37,958 bases of DNA from Hyphomicrobiaceae bacterium (GTDB lineage: Bacteria; Pseudomonadota; Alphaproteobacteria; Rhizobiales; Hyphomicrobiaceae): the NCBI GenBank assembly GCA_024281145.1, contig JAMXLN010000266.1:1-37958 (forward strand). Reading direction: 5' to 3'. Below, piece after piece: positions 10,786-19,283 of the stretch. Each line of letters opens with the position of its first letter. Position 1 is the first letter of the stretch. A program made the position numbers and the translations under genes. The notes below the pieces were generated by a model. That model searched no databases. It saw only the letters and a list, made by a program, of their open reading frames with translations, and was not told the origin of the DNA.

Positions 10786-11130
10786 TCAGGTGCGGCTGCG
10801 TTTCCTGACCATGTAGCTATCGTAGGTCACTTCGCAAACCTGGTGCCACGCGTACTGCTCGTCGCGAAACGCCGACACCGATTCGTAGAGCTTCTTGAAG
10901 ATGGGGTTCTTGTCGGCGGCGGCACCGACTTCTTCAACGAGCTTTACACCTCTTACAACCGTTCGGCATCGGCGCAGATGGGGCGGCTGGTTTCGCGCCG
11001 GCGCCATAGAGCGTGTCGCGGTTCTTGGGAAACGAGGTCGCCAAGCGCCAGCGCAGCGTCGGCGCCGATTGGGCGATGGCCGGGGCCGCCACCGTCGTGG
11101 TTACCAGACCGATTGCTGCGCCTTGCAGAA
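10786..11130 (-). pseudogene. Remnant of a TRAP transporter substrate-binding protein (DctP type)
   Basis: Both ends of a periplasmic binding protein survive with the middle gone. The upstream part (minus strand, about 11127 down to 10990) reads FLQGAAIGLVTTTVAAPAIA, an exported-protein leader, followed by QSAPTLRWRLATSFPKNRDT and LYGAGA, the usual mature N-terminus. The downstream part, in another frame, reads VKLVEEVGAAADKNPIFKKL, then YESVSAFRDEQYAWHQVCEV and TYDSYMVRKRSRT with a stop at 10786, a typical C-terminus. A family member is about 360 residues; fewer than 110 remain, so roughly 750-800 bp have been deleted and the join is out of frame. No DctQ or DctM membrane genes are nearby. 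Confidence 0.75.
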
Positions 11131-11179
11131 ATTGTCAGACAACGGTCCGCTCAGTGCCACGCTCACGCTTGAGCCTGCG

Positions 11180-13582
11180 CTATTGGTTTGCCAGGGCGCC
11201 GGGAGTGCGCCTCAGATCCACGTTAAGTCGCAATGCCGTCGCCTGCTCGCCCAGCCGCGCGCGGTAGATTTGAATGTTGGAGAGCACCTTCTGGACGTAT
11301 TCGCGCGTCTCCTCGAAGGGGATGCGGTGGATCCAGTCGATGGGATCGTCCTTGGCATCGCGCGGATCGCCGAACTCCTTGATCCATTCGCGCGCCCGGC
11401 CAGGTCCGGCATTGTAGCCCGCCAAGGTCAGCACGTAGGATCCAGCGAACTCGTCCATGCGGTCGGAGATGTAGGCGCTGCCCATCATTGTATTGTAGGC
11501 CGGGTCCTTCATGAGCCGGGGAATGTCGCATGTGATCTTGTAGTCGTGGCATACGTGCTTGGCTGTGACCGGCATGACCTGCAGGAGCCCGCGGGCGCCC
11601 GCACCCGACAAGGTAAGAGAATCGAATTCGCTTTCCTGGCGGGCGATACCGAGGATGAAGGCGGGCTCCGGCGGCTTTCTGAGCGGCGTGTAGGCCGGTA
11701 ATGAGTGTATGGGATAGGCGTAATAGACGAGGTTCAGGCCCCGTGCGATGGCGCTCTTGCCAATGCGCAGGGCGGTCTGTGTGTCACCCAACGCCTCGGC
11801 GAGGTGGGCCAGCATGGCCACCTCCGCCTCGCTCTTGAGGGTGTTGCGAAGGTGATAGAGGAAGGCACGCGAAAGGCTGACATCGAGGCCCGCCTTGCGC
11901 ACGATGACGGCAGCCTGCACGGCATCTGAGCCGTTGAAAGAGGTCAACTCTTCCGGCGTGGGCGTTGCTGGTGGCAGGATCCTGAGCTCGCGCGCGTTGG
12001 CATCGAGCTTGAGCCGGGCAAGCTGGCCGTGGAAGGTATCGAAATAGGCCGAGGCCGCCTGGTAGTGCTCCTTGGCCTTCGCCTCATCACCCAGCGCCTC
12101 ATAGGTCCGCCCAAGCCAATAGCCAGCCTTGGCGTGGCTCAGCGGACCATCGGCCGCCTCGGCCAGCGTTTGAAAATGGCCGAGCGCCAGCTTGGGATCG
12201 CCCAACTGCCGGAGCGCCAACCATCCGGCCAGGAACGCGGCATCCTTCGTCGCATTGACCGAGAGGGCACCGGGGTTGCGCACGAGCTCGTAGGCCGTTT
12301 TGGGCTTGCCAACCTTTAGCGCTGCATAGGCATTGGTGCGCCGTTCTTCCCACCAGCCGTCCGGCTTCACGAGCAGGGACGACTCGGGCTCGGCGAGCAG
12401 GATCTTCCAGGCTTCCGCCTCCTTCTTCTGGCGGCGCAGGGCCTGCGCGCGCTGCACGGCAAGGCCCCAGTCTTGGTTTGCGGTGGGCAACTTGGAAAGG
12501 AGCTGTTCGGAGTTCTTGGCGCGCAGGAACACCGCAAGGCGTGCTTCGGCCGCCCTTTTCTCGTCTGGGGACAGCAGGGGGATCAGGCGGCGAATGACGG
12601 CTGCGCGTTCGTTGCGCTCCCCCTGCCAGCGGCTATCGTTGAAGAGGAGCCGGTCAAGGCGGCGCTTATGGTCGGCTTCGCTCAGCAACGGGCCCACGCG
12701 CCTCAGAAAGGCGGCCTCGAGGCCGGCCGGGATCTTGAGCTCGATCCAAGCCTTTTGCGCCAGGGCCTTGGCCATCTCCTGCGCCTTCGGATCGCCATGG
12801 TCGGCGACATAGGCGCTTGCCAGCGCGGCGTACCCGACGGCGGTTTGCGGCTTGTTGCTGGCGAAGAAGGCTTTGATCTCGGCCGGGCTTGCGGAACTGT
12901 TGAACAGCGCCTCCTCGGCGCGCTGGATGAGCAGGCTCCGGTCCGGCCAGGCCGCATTGGCATCGAGGAAGGCACGAACCTCAGACGCCGTCCCATAGCC
13001 GCCGCGATAGAGGTACCAATCGACGAGCTTGCGCGCGGCCGGGTCGGAGAGCTTGTCGCGCCGCGATTTAGCCTCCGCCAGTCGTCCACCACCCGCGGCG
13101 GCCATGGCTTCGCGTAGTGCGGAAGCGTCCGCAGTGGAAAGGGCATGGTCACGGACGGGCTGGATGGCGATGTCATAGCGGGCCACGTGCTGGGCTTCCT
13201 CGGCCATCGGCTGCGTCAGCACGGGCGCCTGCGGCGCGGAGGCGGGCATGGCAGTGGACTCGCGCGCCGCTTGCGCGTGTGGGCTTTTGGCTCCCGACTT
13301 GGCTCCGGACTTGGCTCCGGGCTGAGCTCCGGGCTTGGCTCCGGGCTTAGCTCCGGACCTGGTCCCGGATTGGGTCCCGGATTGGGCCCCGGATTGGGCC
13401 ATGGACTGAGCTCGGGGGTGGGTTTTGATTCGGGGCTCGATTGTCGACATGCTCGACGGCCCTTTGGCCCAATTGGGCGCAGCGGGCGCATCTTGGACCG
13501 CCGTGGATGCCAAGAGCTGCTGACCGGCCGCCGCCAGCGCGAGCAGGATGCATGGGAGCAGGGTCTTCAGAATCGATCGCAT
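11180..13582 (-). CDS. slt: Soluble lytic murein transglycosylase
   Basis: Periplasmic enzyme that cleaves the MurNAc-GlcNAc bond of peptidoglycan to a 1,6-anhydro product. The ATG at 13582 gives an 800-residue protein with a signal peptide (MRSILKTLLPCILLALAAAG). Next comes a low-complexity linker of tetrapeptide repeats (SGAK, PGAK, SGTQ), then a long alpha-helical superhelix typical of Slt70 (residues about 150-620), then the C-terminal catalytic domain: ILGIARQESEFDS with the catalytic glutamate, GARGLLQVMPVTAKHV, and LAGYNAGPGRAREW. The C-terminus extends about 50 residues beyond. A longer reading from 13864 lacks family similarity and is not used. The gene is divergent from dapA across a 285-bp gap, as in related genomes. 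Confidence 0.93.
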   Translation of the reverse strand: MRSILKTLLPCILLALAAAGQQLLASTAVQDAPAAPNWAKGPSSMSTIEPRIKTHPRAQSMAQSGAQSGTQSGTRSGAKPGAKPGAQPGAKSGAKSGAKSPHAQAARESTAMPASAPQAPVLTQPMAEEAQHVARYDIAIQPVRDHALSTADASALREAMAAAGGGRLAEAKSRRDKLSDPAARKLVDWYLYRGGYGTASEVRAFLDANAAWPDRSLLIQRAEEALFNSSASPAEIKAFFASNKPQTAVGYAALASAYVADHGDPKAQEMAKALAQKAWIELKIPAGLEAAFLRRVGPLLSEADHKRRLDRLLFNDSRWQGERNERAAVIRRLIPLLSPDEKRAAEARLAVFLRAKNSEQLLSKLPTANQDWGLAVQRAQALRRQKKEAEAWKILLAEPESSLLVKPDGWWEERRTNAYAALKVGKPKTAYELVRNPGALSVNATKDAAFLAGWLALRQLGDPKLALGHFQTLAEAADGPLSHAKAGYWLGRTYEALGDEAKAKEHYQAASAYFDTFHGQLARLKLDANARELRILPPATPTPEELTSFNGSDAVQAAVIVRKAGLDVSLSRAFLYHLRNTLKSEAEVAMLAHLAEALGDTQTALRIGKSAIARGLNLVYYAYPIHSLPAYTPLRKPPEPAFILGIARQESEFDSLTLSGAGARGLLQVMPVTAKHVCHDYKITCDIPRLMKDPAYNTMMGSAYISDRMDEFAGSYVLTLAGYNAGPGRAREWIKEFGDPRDAKDDPIDWIHRIPFEETREYVQKVLSNIQIYRARLGEQATALRLNVDLRRTPGALANQ
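13286..13401. repeat. 12-bp repeat array inside slt
   Basis: About nine or ten degenerate 12-bp units, consensus TTGGCTCCGGAC on the plus strand, encode a (S/P)-G-(A/T)-(K/Q) tetrapeptide array just after the signal peptide. Lysine-bearing units lie toward the C-terminal side and glutamine-bearing ones toward the N-terminal side. It keeps frame and probably forms a flexible, basic, extended linker. Confidence 0.85.
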
Positions 13583-13867
13583 CGCGTCCAATCCGATGAT
13601 CGCGTGTCGTCCGCCGGCCCGGAATGAGGAGGTGAGCACGGCGCATTCAGCCAGTAAACAAGGCACCAGCATGACCGGTGCATAGTTGGACCTCCCACCT
13701 TGCCCGGTTCGCCCCTGCTGGGCATAGTCGCATGGGGCCCGGGGGCTGCCTTCGCATAGCATTTCTTCTGTCGCGCCGGGCGCGAAAGCGTTATCTAGGA
13801 TAGTGCGGCGTTTACAGCAAAGCAGCGCATCGCCCAAGTAGCGCGCGCCCAAGCTCGGGAGCAACCC

Positions 13868-14761
13868 ATGTTCAAGGGGTCATTTACGGCGTTGATTACA
13901 CCCTTCAAGGGTGGAGAGGTCGACGACAAGGCATTCCAGCAGCTGGTCGAGTGGCAGATCGCGGAGGGCACCCACGGGCTGGTTCCTGTCGGCACGACGG
14001 GCGAAAGCCCAACGCTGAGCCACGACGAGCACAAGCATGTCGTTGAGCTGTGCATCAAGGTGGCCAAGAAGCGTGTGCCGGTGATCGCCGGTGCCGGCTC
14101 CAACTCCACGGCCGAGGCCATCGACTTCAGCCGGCACGCCCAGAAGGCGGGCGCCGACGCGGTGCTGCACTCAACGGGCTACTACAACAAGCCGACCCAG
14201 GAAGGCCTTTACCGTCATTTCAAGGCCATCAGCGAGGCGGTTGATATCCCGATCTTCGTCTACAACGTGCCCGTGCGCACGATCGTGGACATCCAAGTGC
14301 CAACTCTGGCGCGCTGCGCACAGCTCAAGAACGTGGTGGGCGTCAAAGATGCGACTGCCAACGTCGGGCGCGTGACCCAGCAACGCCTGGCGTGCGGCAA
14401 GAACTTCGTGCAGATGTCCGGTGAGGACGGCACCGTGCTGGGCTTCATGGCGCACGGCGGCCATGGCTGCATCTCGGTCAGCGCGAACGTGGCGCCGCGG
14501 CTGTGTTCCGAATTCCAGAACGCCTGTCTCAACGGCGACTGGAAGACGGCGCTCCAACTTCAGGACCGATTGATGCCGCTGCACGATGTGCTGTTCGTCG
14601 AAACCAATCCCGGTCCGGTCAAGTACGCGGCTTGGCGGTTAGGCATCATTGGATCACCGGAATGTCGCCTGCCCTTGGCGCCGGTCAACGATCAGACCAA
14701 GAAGTCCATCGATGAGGTGTTGGCGAGGGTCGGCTTGCTGCAGGCCAAGGCCGCCGAATAA
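13868..14761 (+). CDS. dapA: 4-hydroxy-tetrahydrodipicolinate synthase
   Basis: Condenses pyruvate with aspartate semialdehyde, the first committed step to diaminopimelate and lysine. The 297-residue (beta/alpha)8 protein has GTTGESPTLS (paired threonines 43-44 of the proton relay), YNVP with tyrosine 132, GVKDAT with the Schiff-base lysine 160, and SGEDGTV. Two usual motifs are altered: the common TPYYNKP reads STGYYNKP, and YN(V/I)PGR reads YNVPVR. The rest, including LFVETNPGPVKYA, is normal, so an active enzyme is still expected, with dapA the best name among related aldolases. GGGAG lies seven bases before the start. It is followed 24 bp later by smpB, a common alphaproteobacterial pair. 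Confidence 0.93.
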   Translation: MFKGSFTALITPFKGGEVDDKAFQQLVEWQIAEGTHGLVPVGTTGESPTLSHDEHKHVVELCIKVAKKRVPVIAGAGSNSTAEAIDFSRHAQKAGADAVLHSTGYYNKPTQEGLYRHFKAISEAVDIPIFVYNVPVRTIVDIQVPTLARCAQLKNVVGVKDATANVGRVTQQRLACGKNFVQMSGEDGTVLGFMAHGGHGCISVSANVAPRLCSEFQNACLNGDWKTALQLQDRLMPLHDVLFVETNPGPVKYAAWRLGIIGSPECRLPLAPVNDQTKKSIDEVLARVGLLQAKAAE

Positions 14762-14785
14762 AGGGCGCGAGCGCGAGGTTCCACC

Positions 14786-15262
14786 ATGGCCGCCGACAAG
14801 GACGACGGCCGCAAGCGCATTGCCGAGAACCGCAAAGCCCGGTTCGAGTATCGCATCGAGGACACCTATGAGGCCGGAATCCAGCTCACCGGCACCGAGG
14901 TGAAGTCCTTGCGCGCTGGCCAGGCCAACATCGCCGAGAGCTATGCCTCGGCCGAGAACGGCGGCATCTTCCTGATCAATGCGTATATTCCCGAATACGG
15001 CTCCGCCGGCGCCTTCTTCCAACACAATCCGCGCCGTCCGCGCCGGCTGCTGCTGCACAAGAGGGAGATCCACAAGCTGGCTGTCGCCGTGGACCGGCAA
15101 GGCATGACGATGGTGCCTCTGGAGCTCTATTTCAACGCCAAGGGCCGTGCCAAGCTGCGCCTTGCCCTGGCGCAAGGCAAGAAGCTGCACGACAAGCGCG
15201 AGGATACCGCCAAGCGCGAATGGCAGCGGCAAAAGGCCCGCCTGTTGCGCGCCAAGGGATGA
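14786..15262 (+). CDS. smpB: SsrA-binding protein SmpB
   Basis: RNA-binding partner of tmRNA in trans-translation, which rescues stalled ribosomes. The 158-residue basic protein has [11 protein letters not shown] at the start, [20 protein letters not shown] (the family signature GTEVKS), [37 protein letters not shown] and a lysine- and arginine-rich tail [19 protein letters not shown], which enters the decoding centre. All hallmark segments are intact. It lies between dapA and an ABC transporter gene 19 bp downstream, so read-through into the transporter genes is possible. No tmRNA gene was recognised in the window. Confidence 0.97.
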   Translation: MAADKDDGRKRIAENRKARFEYRIEDTYEAGIQLTGTEVKSLRAGQANIAESYASAENGGIFLINAYIPEYGSAGAFFQHNPRRPRRLLLHKREIHKLAVAVDRQGMTMVPLELYFNAKGRAKLRLALAQGKKLHDKREDTAKREWQRQKARLLRAKG

Positions 15263-15281
15263 CCTGGCCAGGGGACCATGA

Positions 15282-16055
15282 ATGGCGCTCCTCGAAGTGA
15301 TAGGCGTCCAGCGCAGCTTCTACGGTGTGCACGCCTTATGCGGTGTGGACCTGAAGGTGGGGGCCGGTCGGATCACCGGCCTGATCGGACCGAATGGGGC
15401 GGGAAAGACGACGCTCTTCAATTGCATCACCGGGCTGGTGCCGCCCGACCGCGGGCGCATCCTGCTCGCAGGGCGCGACATTGCGGGGATGCGGCCCGAA
15501 CAGGTGAGCGCGCGCGGCCTCGTGCGAACCTTTCAGATCGCGCGCGGCCTCCCCCGTCTCTCGGTGCTCGACAATCTGTTGCTCTATGGCGGCCAGCAGC
15601 CCGGTGAGCGCATGCTGCCCGCGCTATTGGGTTCGCGGGCGGCCCGGCGGCGGGAGCAGGAGCTCATTGACCGGGCGGTGCGCATCGCCCGGCGTCTGAA
15701 CCTTATGCCCGTCATCCGCAATCCAGCCTCGGACCTCTCCGGCGGGCAGAAGAAGCTGCTCGAGATCGGCCGCGCCCTGATGAGCGAGCCCAAGCTGATC
15801 CTGCTCGACGAGCCCGTGGCCGGCGTCAATCCGGCCCTGGCGAGCGAGATCGGCGAGCATCTCAAGGCGCTTGTGGGCGAGGGGATCACCGTCCTGCTGA
15901 TCGAGCATCACATGGATATGGTGGCCCGGCTGTGTGACCAAGTCGTCGTGATGGCTGAGGGTCGGCACCTCGCCGAGGGGTCCTTCGCCGAGATGGCGGC
16001 CGACCCGCGTGTGCAAGCGGCCTATATGGGTCGGCGCCGCGTCGCGGTAGCCTGA
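15282..16055 (+). CDS. livG: ABC transporter ATPase, LivG type
   Basis: One of two ATPases of a branched-chain-amino-acid-type (HAAT family) importer, on the cytoplasmic face of the membrane. The 257-residue protein has Walker A GPNGAGKTTLFN, a Q-loop in VRTFQIARGL, signature LSGGQKKLLEIGRAL, Walker B LILLDEP followed by VAGVNP, and the switch histidine in IEHHMDM. The LivG-specific long insertion before the signature and the FNCITGLVPPDRG segment are present. The C-terminal AYMGRRR end is typical. AGGGG precedes the ATG by eight bases. livF starts two bases after its stop. The substrate cannot be told from sequence, since this family also carries amides, urea and aromatic acids. Confidence 0.93.
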   Translation: MALLEVIGVQRSFYGVHALCGVDLKVGAGRITGLIGPNGAGKTTLFNCITGLVPPDRGRILLAGRDIAGMRPEQVSARGLVRTFQIARGLPRLSVLDNLLLYGGQQPGERMLPALLGSRAARRREQELIDRAVRIARRLNLMPVIRNPASDLSGGQKKLLEIGRALMSEPKLILLDEPVAGVNPALASEIGEHLKALVGEGITVLLIEHHMDMVARLCDQVVVMAEGRHLAEGSFAEMAADPRVQAAYMGRRRVAVA

Positions 16056-16057
16056 AG

Positions 16058-16765
16058 ATGAGCCTGCTCGTGGCAAGCGGCATTGTGGCCGGCTACGGCG
16101 CCCAGGACGAGATCCTCAAGGGCGTAGACCTAGCCGTCGGCAAGGGCGAGATCGTCGCCATCATCGGTCCCAACGGCGCGGGAAAATCGACGCTCTTGAA
16201 AGTCATCGCCGGGCTCTTGGGGCCAAAGCGCGGTGCGGTCAGACTAGATGGCCGCGATATCACGAACCTGCCAGCGCGCGAAATCTCCCGGCTGGGCCTG
16301 GCCTACGTCCCCCAGGAGATGAACGTGTTTGCGACCATGTCGGTTGCTGAGAACCTCGAAATTGGCGGCTATACCGATCCTCGTCGTGCCGGCCAGCGCA
16401 TTGAGAAAGCTTTCGCGCGTTTCCCCGTGCTGGGCCAAAAGCGGCGCCGCGCCGCACGCACCCTCTCGGGCGGCGAGCGGCAGATGCTGGCCATGGCAAT
16501 GGCGCTGATGGTCGAGCCGGTGGTGTTGTTGCTCGACGAGCCCTCAGCGGGCCTGGCACCCTTGGCCGCCGAGCAGCTGTTTGATGCCGTTCGGCAGATC
16601 AACGGCGATGGGGTCGCCGTCGCCATGGTCGAGCAGAACGCCAGCGAGGCCCTCGCCATCGCCCACCGCGCCGCCATCCTCGTGGACGGGCAAAATGGTC
16701 GAACCGGCGAGGCCAGCGCGCTCGCAACCGATCCCGAGATCAGAAGGCTTTTCCTCGGCGCCTAA
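16058..16765 (+). CDS. livF: ABC transporter ATPase, LivF type
   Basis: Second ATPase of the HAAT-type importer, 235 residues. Walker A is GPNGAGKSTLLKVI, the Q-loop lies in AYVPQEMNVFATMSV, the signature is LSGGERQMLAMAMAL, Walker B is VVLLLDEPSAGLAPL, and the switch region reads MVEQNASEAL. This VPQ...N-x-F...MSVAENL pattern and the EQN switch are characteristic of LivF. The gene begins two bases after the livG stop, so the two are surely co-translated. The permease genes livH and livM that normally accompany this pair are absent both upstream and downstream. Confidence 0.93.
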   Translation: MSLLVASGIVAGYGAQDEILKGVDLAVGKGEIVAIIGPNGAGKSTLLKVIAGLLGPKRGAVRLDGRDITNLPAREISRLGLAYVPQEMNVFATMSVAENLEIGGYTDPRRAGQRIEKAFARFPVLGQKRRRAARTLSGGERQMLAMAMALMVEPVVLLLDEPSAGLAPLAAEQLFDAVRQINGDGVAVAMVEQNASEALAIAHRAAILVDGQNGRTGEASALATDPEIRRLFLGA

Positions 16766-16851
16766 CGGCGCGCCCTGCCCAATCCGCCTGCCGCTTGACA
16801 CCCTCGCGCAGCGAGCTGAGCATCGCTCAGGCGGAGCCATCAAGGTGCCCC

Positions 16852-17889
16852 ATGAAATCCCCCGCACCCTCGTTGCCACCGGTGCGCCCCGGCGCGGTTG
16901 AGGAGATTCCAATCCTCGATCTTGGGCCCCTCCGGAAAGGCGAGCCGAACGCCAAGGGACGCCTCGCGGCTCAGCTTGCGCGCGTGTTTGAGAATGTCGG
17001 GTTCTACTTCATCCTCAATCATGGCATCGCACAATCACTGATCGACGCCGCCTTCGCCGCGGCCGTGCGGTTCCATGACCTGCCCCTCGAACGCAAGCTC
17101 GAGCTTCGCCTCAACCAATACAACATCGGCTACCTGCCAATGCGTGGCGGCGTCACGCGGCATTCCGCGCTCAACGCAAACAACAAGCCCAACGTCAACG
17201 AGGCATTCTTCCTGGCGCGGGATTTGCCGCCCGATCATCTCGATGTGCTTGCCGGCAAGCCCTACCGGTGTAGCAATCAGTGGCCGCGGGACCTGCCGGG
17301 TTTCCGGGACGCCTGCCTGGCCTACGTCGCCGCATTGGAGCACCTGGCGTTGCGCCTCGTACCGCTTTATGCGCTGGCCCTCGACCTGCCGGAGACCTAT
17401 TTCGCGAAGGCGTTTTCCAACCCGATGTTCAAACTGCGCATGACGCATTATCCGCCTCAGGCCCCAGCCGACAACGAGTTCGGCCTGGCGCCGCATACCG
17501 ACACGAGCTTCATGACGCTGTTGGCGCCCAACACGGTACCGGGGTTGTCGGTGCGGCTGCCAAGTGGACGCTGGATCGATGCACCGGCGATCGAGGGCGC
17601 GTTCCTCGTCAACGGCGGCGATCTGCTCCGCCGCTGGACCAACGACCGGTTCCTGGCGACGCCCCATCGCGTGATCAACCGAACCGGCGCCCGCCGCTAC
17701 GCCATCCCGTTTTTCTTTGATTGCTGGGCAGACCATGTGATGGCGTGCCTGCCCACCTGCACGGGTCCTGGCAATCCACCCAAATATCCGCCGATAACCT
17801 ACGTGGAGTATATGAGCTGGTTCCGCACCATGAACTATGGCGCGGTCGCGGGCAAAGAGGCGCAGGGCACGGGGCTCACGGCGGGCTGA
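16852..17889 (+). CDS. 2-oxoglutarate/Fe(II)-dependent oxygenase, isopenicillin N synthase-like
   Basis: A 345-residue non-haem iron oxygenase of the IPNS/DIOX fold. The N-terminal domain shows IPILDLGPL and FENVGFYFILNHGI. The iron site is complete: H215 and D217 in LAPHTDTSFMTLL, H272 in ATPHRVIN. The 2-oxoglutarate motif, normally R-x-S, reads R282-Y-A284 in RRYAIPFFFD, so the serine hydroxyl is missing. The ATG at 16852 is chosen; a TTG at 16795 would add 19 residues unlike the family. It lies 86 bp after livF and 72 bp before the binding-protein gene, within the transporter cluster, suggesting action on the imported compound. The substrate is unknown. Confidence 0.85.
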   Translation: MKSPAPSLPPVRPGAVEEIPILDLGPLRKGEPNAKGRLAAQLARVFENVGFYFILNHGIAQSLIDAAFAAAVRFHDLPLERKLELRLNQYNIGYLPMRGGVTRHSALNANNKPNVNEAFFLARDLPPDHLDVLAGKPYRCSNQWPRDLPGFRDACLAYVAALEHLALRLVPLYALALDLPETYFAKAFSNPMFKLRMTHYPPQAPADNEFGLAPHTDTSFMTLLAPNTVPGLSVRLPSGRWIDAPAIEGAFLVNGGDLLRRWTNDRFLATPHRVINRTGARRYAIPFFFDCWADHVMACLPTCTGPGNPPKYPPITYVEYMSWFRTMNYGAVAGKEAQGTGLTAG

Positions 17890-17891
17890 GC

Positions 17892-17932
17892 GCCATCGCT
17901 GGCGCCGATGGCCAAACCTGCATAGTATTTTT
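17892..17932 (+). terminator. Possible hairpin terminator after the oxygenase gene
   Basis: GCCATCG (17892-17898) and CGATGGC (17906-17912) form a perfect 7-bp stem with a 7-base loop, three bases after the oxygenase stop. A run of five T lies at 17928-17932, about 15 bases past the stem, farther than in a classic intrinsic terminator. It may attenuate transcription before the binding-protein gene. Confidence 0.35.
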
Positions 17933-17961
17933 GCCCAGCTTCTCAGCTTGGGGGCCAGCCC

Positions 17962-19158
17962 ATGACCAACACCACCCGCCGCAGCCTTGTAAAGGGCGCC
18001 GCCGCCATGACGGTTGCCGCCGCCGTGCCGAGCCGCGTCAGCGGCCAGGGAGAGGCTCTGAAATTCGGCATCCTCACGCCGTTGACGGGTGCGGGCGGCG
18101 CCGATGGTCCACGCATGCTCAAGGCGATGCAGGCGGTGATCGAGGAGGTCAACCGGGCAGGTGGCGTGCTCGGACGCCAGATCGAAACCGTCGTGGAGGA
18201 TGATCAGACCAATCCCGAAGCCGCCGTGCGCGCAGCGCGCAAGTTGATCGAGGTGGACAAGGTGCCGGTCATCATGGGCACCTGGGCGTCCGCGGTGACG
18301 AGCGCCGTGGCGCCGGTGTGCTGGGAGTCCAAGACCTTCCTGTGCACGGTGTCGGGCGCCGATTCCATTACGCAGTTGCCACATCAGGGCTATCTCATCC
18401 GCACACAGCCGAACTCCAAGCTGCAGGCCACCTCGCATGCCGAATTTATCGCCGGCCTGGGCAAGAAACGGATCGCCGTCATCGGCATCCAAGCGCCTTT
18501 TGCGCTCGCGACCAAGGAGCACCTCGATAACGTGCTGAAGACCAAAGGGGCGAGCGTGGTGGCGTACCTGATCTACGAAAAGGACAAACCGACCTACCGC
18601 TCCGAGATCGATCAGGCGATGAAGGCCGATCCCGACTTCCTCTATCTCAACGGCTACGCGCCGGACACCGTTGTGGTGCTACGCGACCTCTTCAAGGCCA
18701 ACATCAATCTGGCGAAATTCGCCCAGTCCTACGCCGTGCCACAGAAGACGCTGGACACCATCCCTGCCGAAGTATCGGCGGGAACCTTTACGGGTCAGCC
18801 GTCGGCCGACATCGACGGTCAGGCCTTCAAGCTTACCACCCAACGTCTGGGTTTTGAGCCCGATTCTTACGAGGCGCAGGCAACGGATTGGGTGAGCCTT
18901 GTCATCCTCACGGTCGCCAAGGCCAAGGAGGCTACGGGGACCGCGCTCAAGGACAACGTACGCAAGATCAGCCAAGGTAGCGGCCAGAAGGTCTATAGCG
19001 CCACCGAGGGGCTGGCGGTGCTGGCCGCGGGCAAGGATATCAACTACGAGGGCGTATCGGGTCCCTGCGACTTTACCGATATTGGCGACATCCTGGGTTG
19101 CCGGTTCCGCTACATGGAAGTGGTGGACGGCAAGCTGAAGTTCCTCAAGATCGTCTGA
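17962..19158 (+). CDS. ABC transporter substrate-binding protein, LivK/HAAT type
   Basis: Periplasmic receptor of a branched-chain-amino-acid-type importer, 398 residues. The N-terminus NTTRRSLVKGAAAMTVAAAV holds a twin-arginine pair, suggesting Tat export. The mature part starts LKFGILTPLTGAGGADGPRM and continues AVIEEVNRAGGVLGRQIETV, VEDDQTNPEAAVRAARKLIE and VPVIMGTWASAVTSAVAPV, the standard type I periplasmic-binding fold. The ligand-contact stretch with a serine/threonine pair is GTWASAVTSA. GGGGG lies about ten bases before the ATG. It is the natural partner of livG/livF upstream although the oxygenase gene separates them. Such receptors differ widely in ligand, and I cannot name this one. 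Confidence 0.92.
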   Translation: MTNTTRRSLVKGAAAMTVAAAVPSRVSGQGEALKFGILTPLTGAGGADGPRMLKAMQAVIEEVNRAGGVLGRQIETVVEDDQTNPEAAVRAARKLIEVDKVPVIMGTWASAVTSAVAPVCWESKTFLCTVSGADSITQLPHQGYLIRTQPNSKLQATSHAEFIAGLGKKRIAVIGIQAPFALATKEHLDNVLKTKGASVVAYLIYEKDKPTYRSEIDQAMKADPDFLYLNGYAPDTVVVLRDLFKANINLAKFAQSYAVPQKTLDTIPAEVSAGTFTGQPSADIDGQAFKLTTQRLGFEPDSYEAQATDWVSLVILTVAKAKEATGTALKDNVRKISQGSGQKVYSATEGLAVLAAGKDINYEGVSGPCDFTDIGDILGCRFRYMEVVDGKLKFLKIV

Positions 19159-19283
19159 CGCCCAGCCGTTGCCTTGCCTCGCCGAGGCACTCGCCTTGTG
19201 GGACGAACGAGAGGCGAGGAGTTGCCTGCGATGGTGATGCGCGGCAGCCCATTTTTCTTTACTCGAGGCGGGCTGGAGGTGTC

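Noticed and set aside
13583-13864. N-terminal extension of slt from 13864
   Set aside because: The extra 94 residues lack similarity and precede a clear signal peptide beginning at 13582.
17035-18522. 495-residue minus-strand open frame across the oxygenase and binding-protein genes
   Set aside because: Histidine- and arginine-rich shadow composition without motifs; the plus strand holds two well-supported genes.
19175-19189. Inverted repeat TGCCTC/GAGGCA after the binding-protein gene
   Set aside because: Only a 6-bp stem with no T-run following, so not called a terminator.
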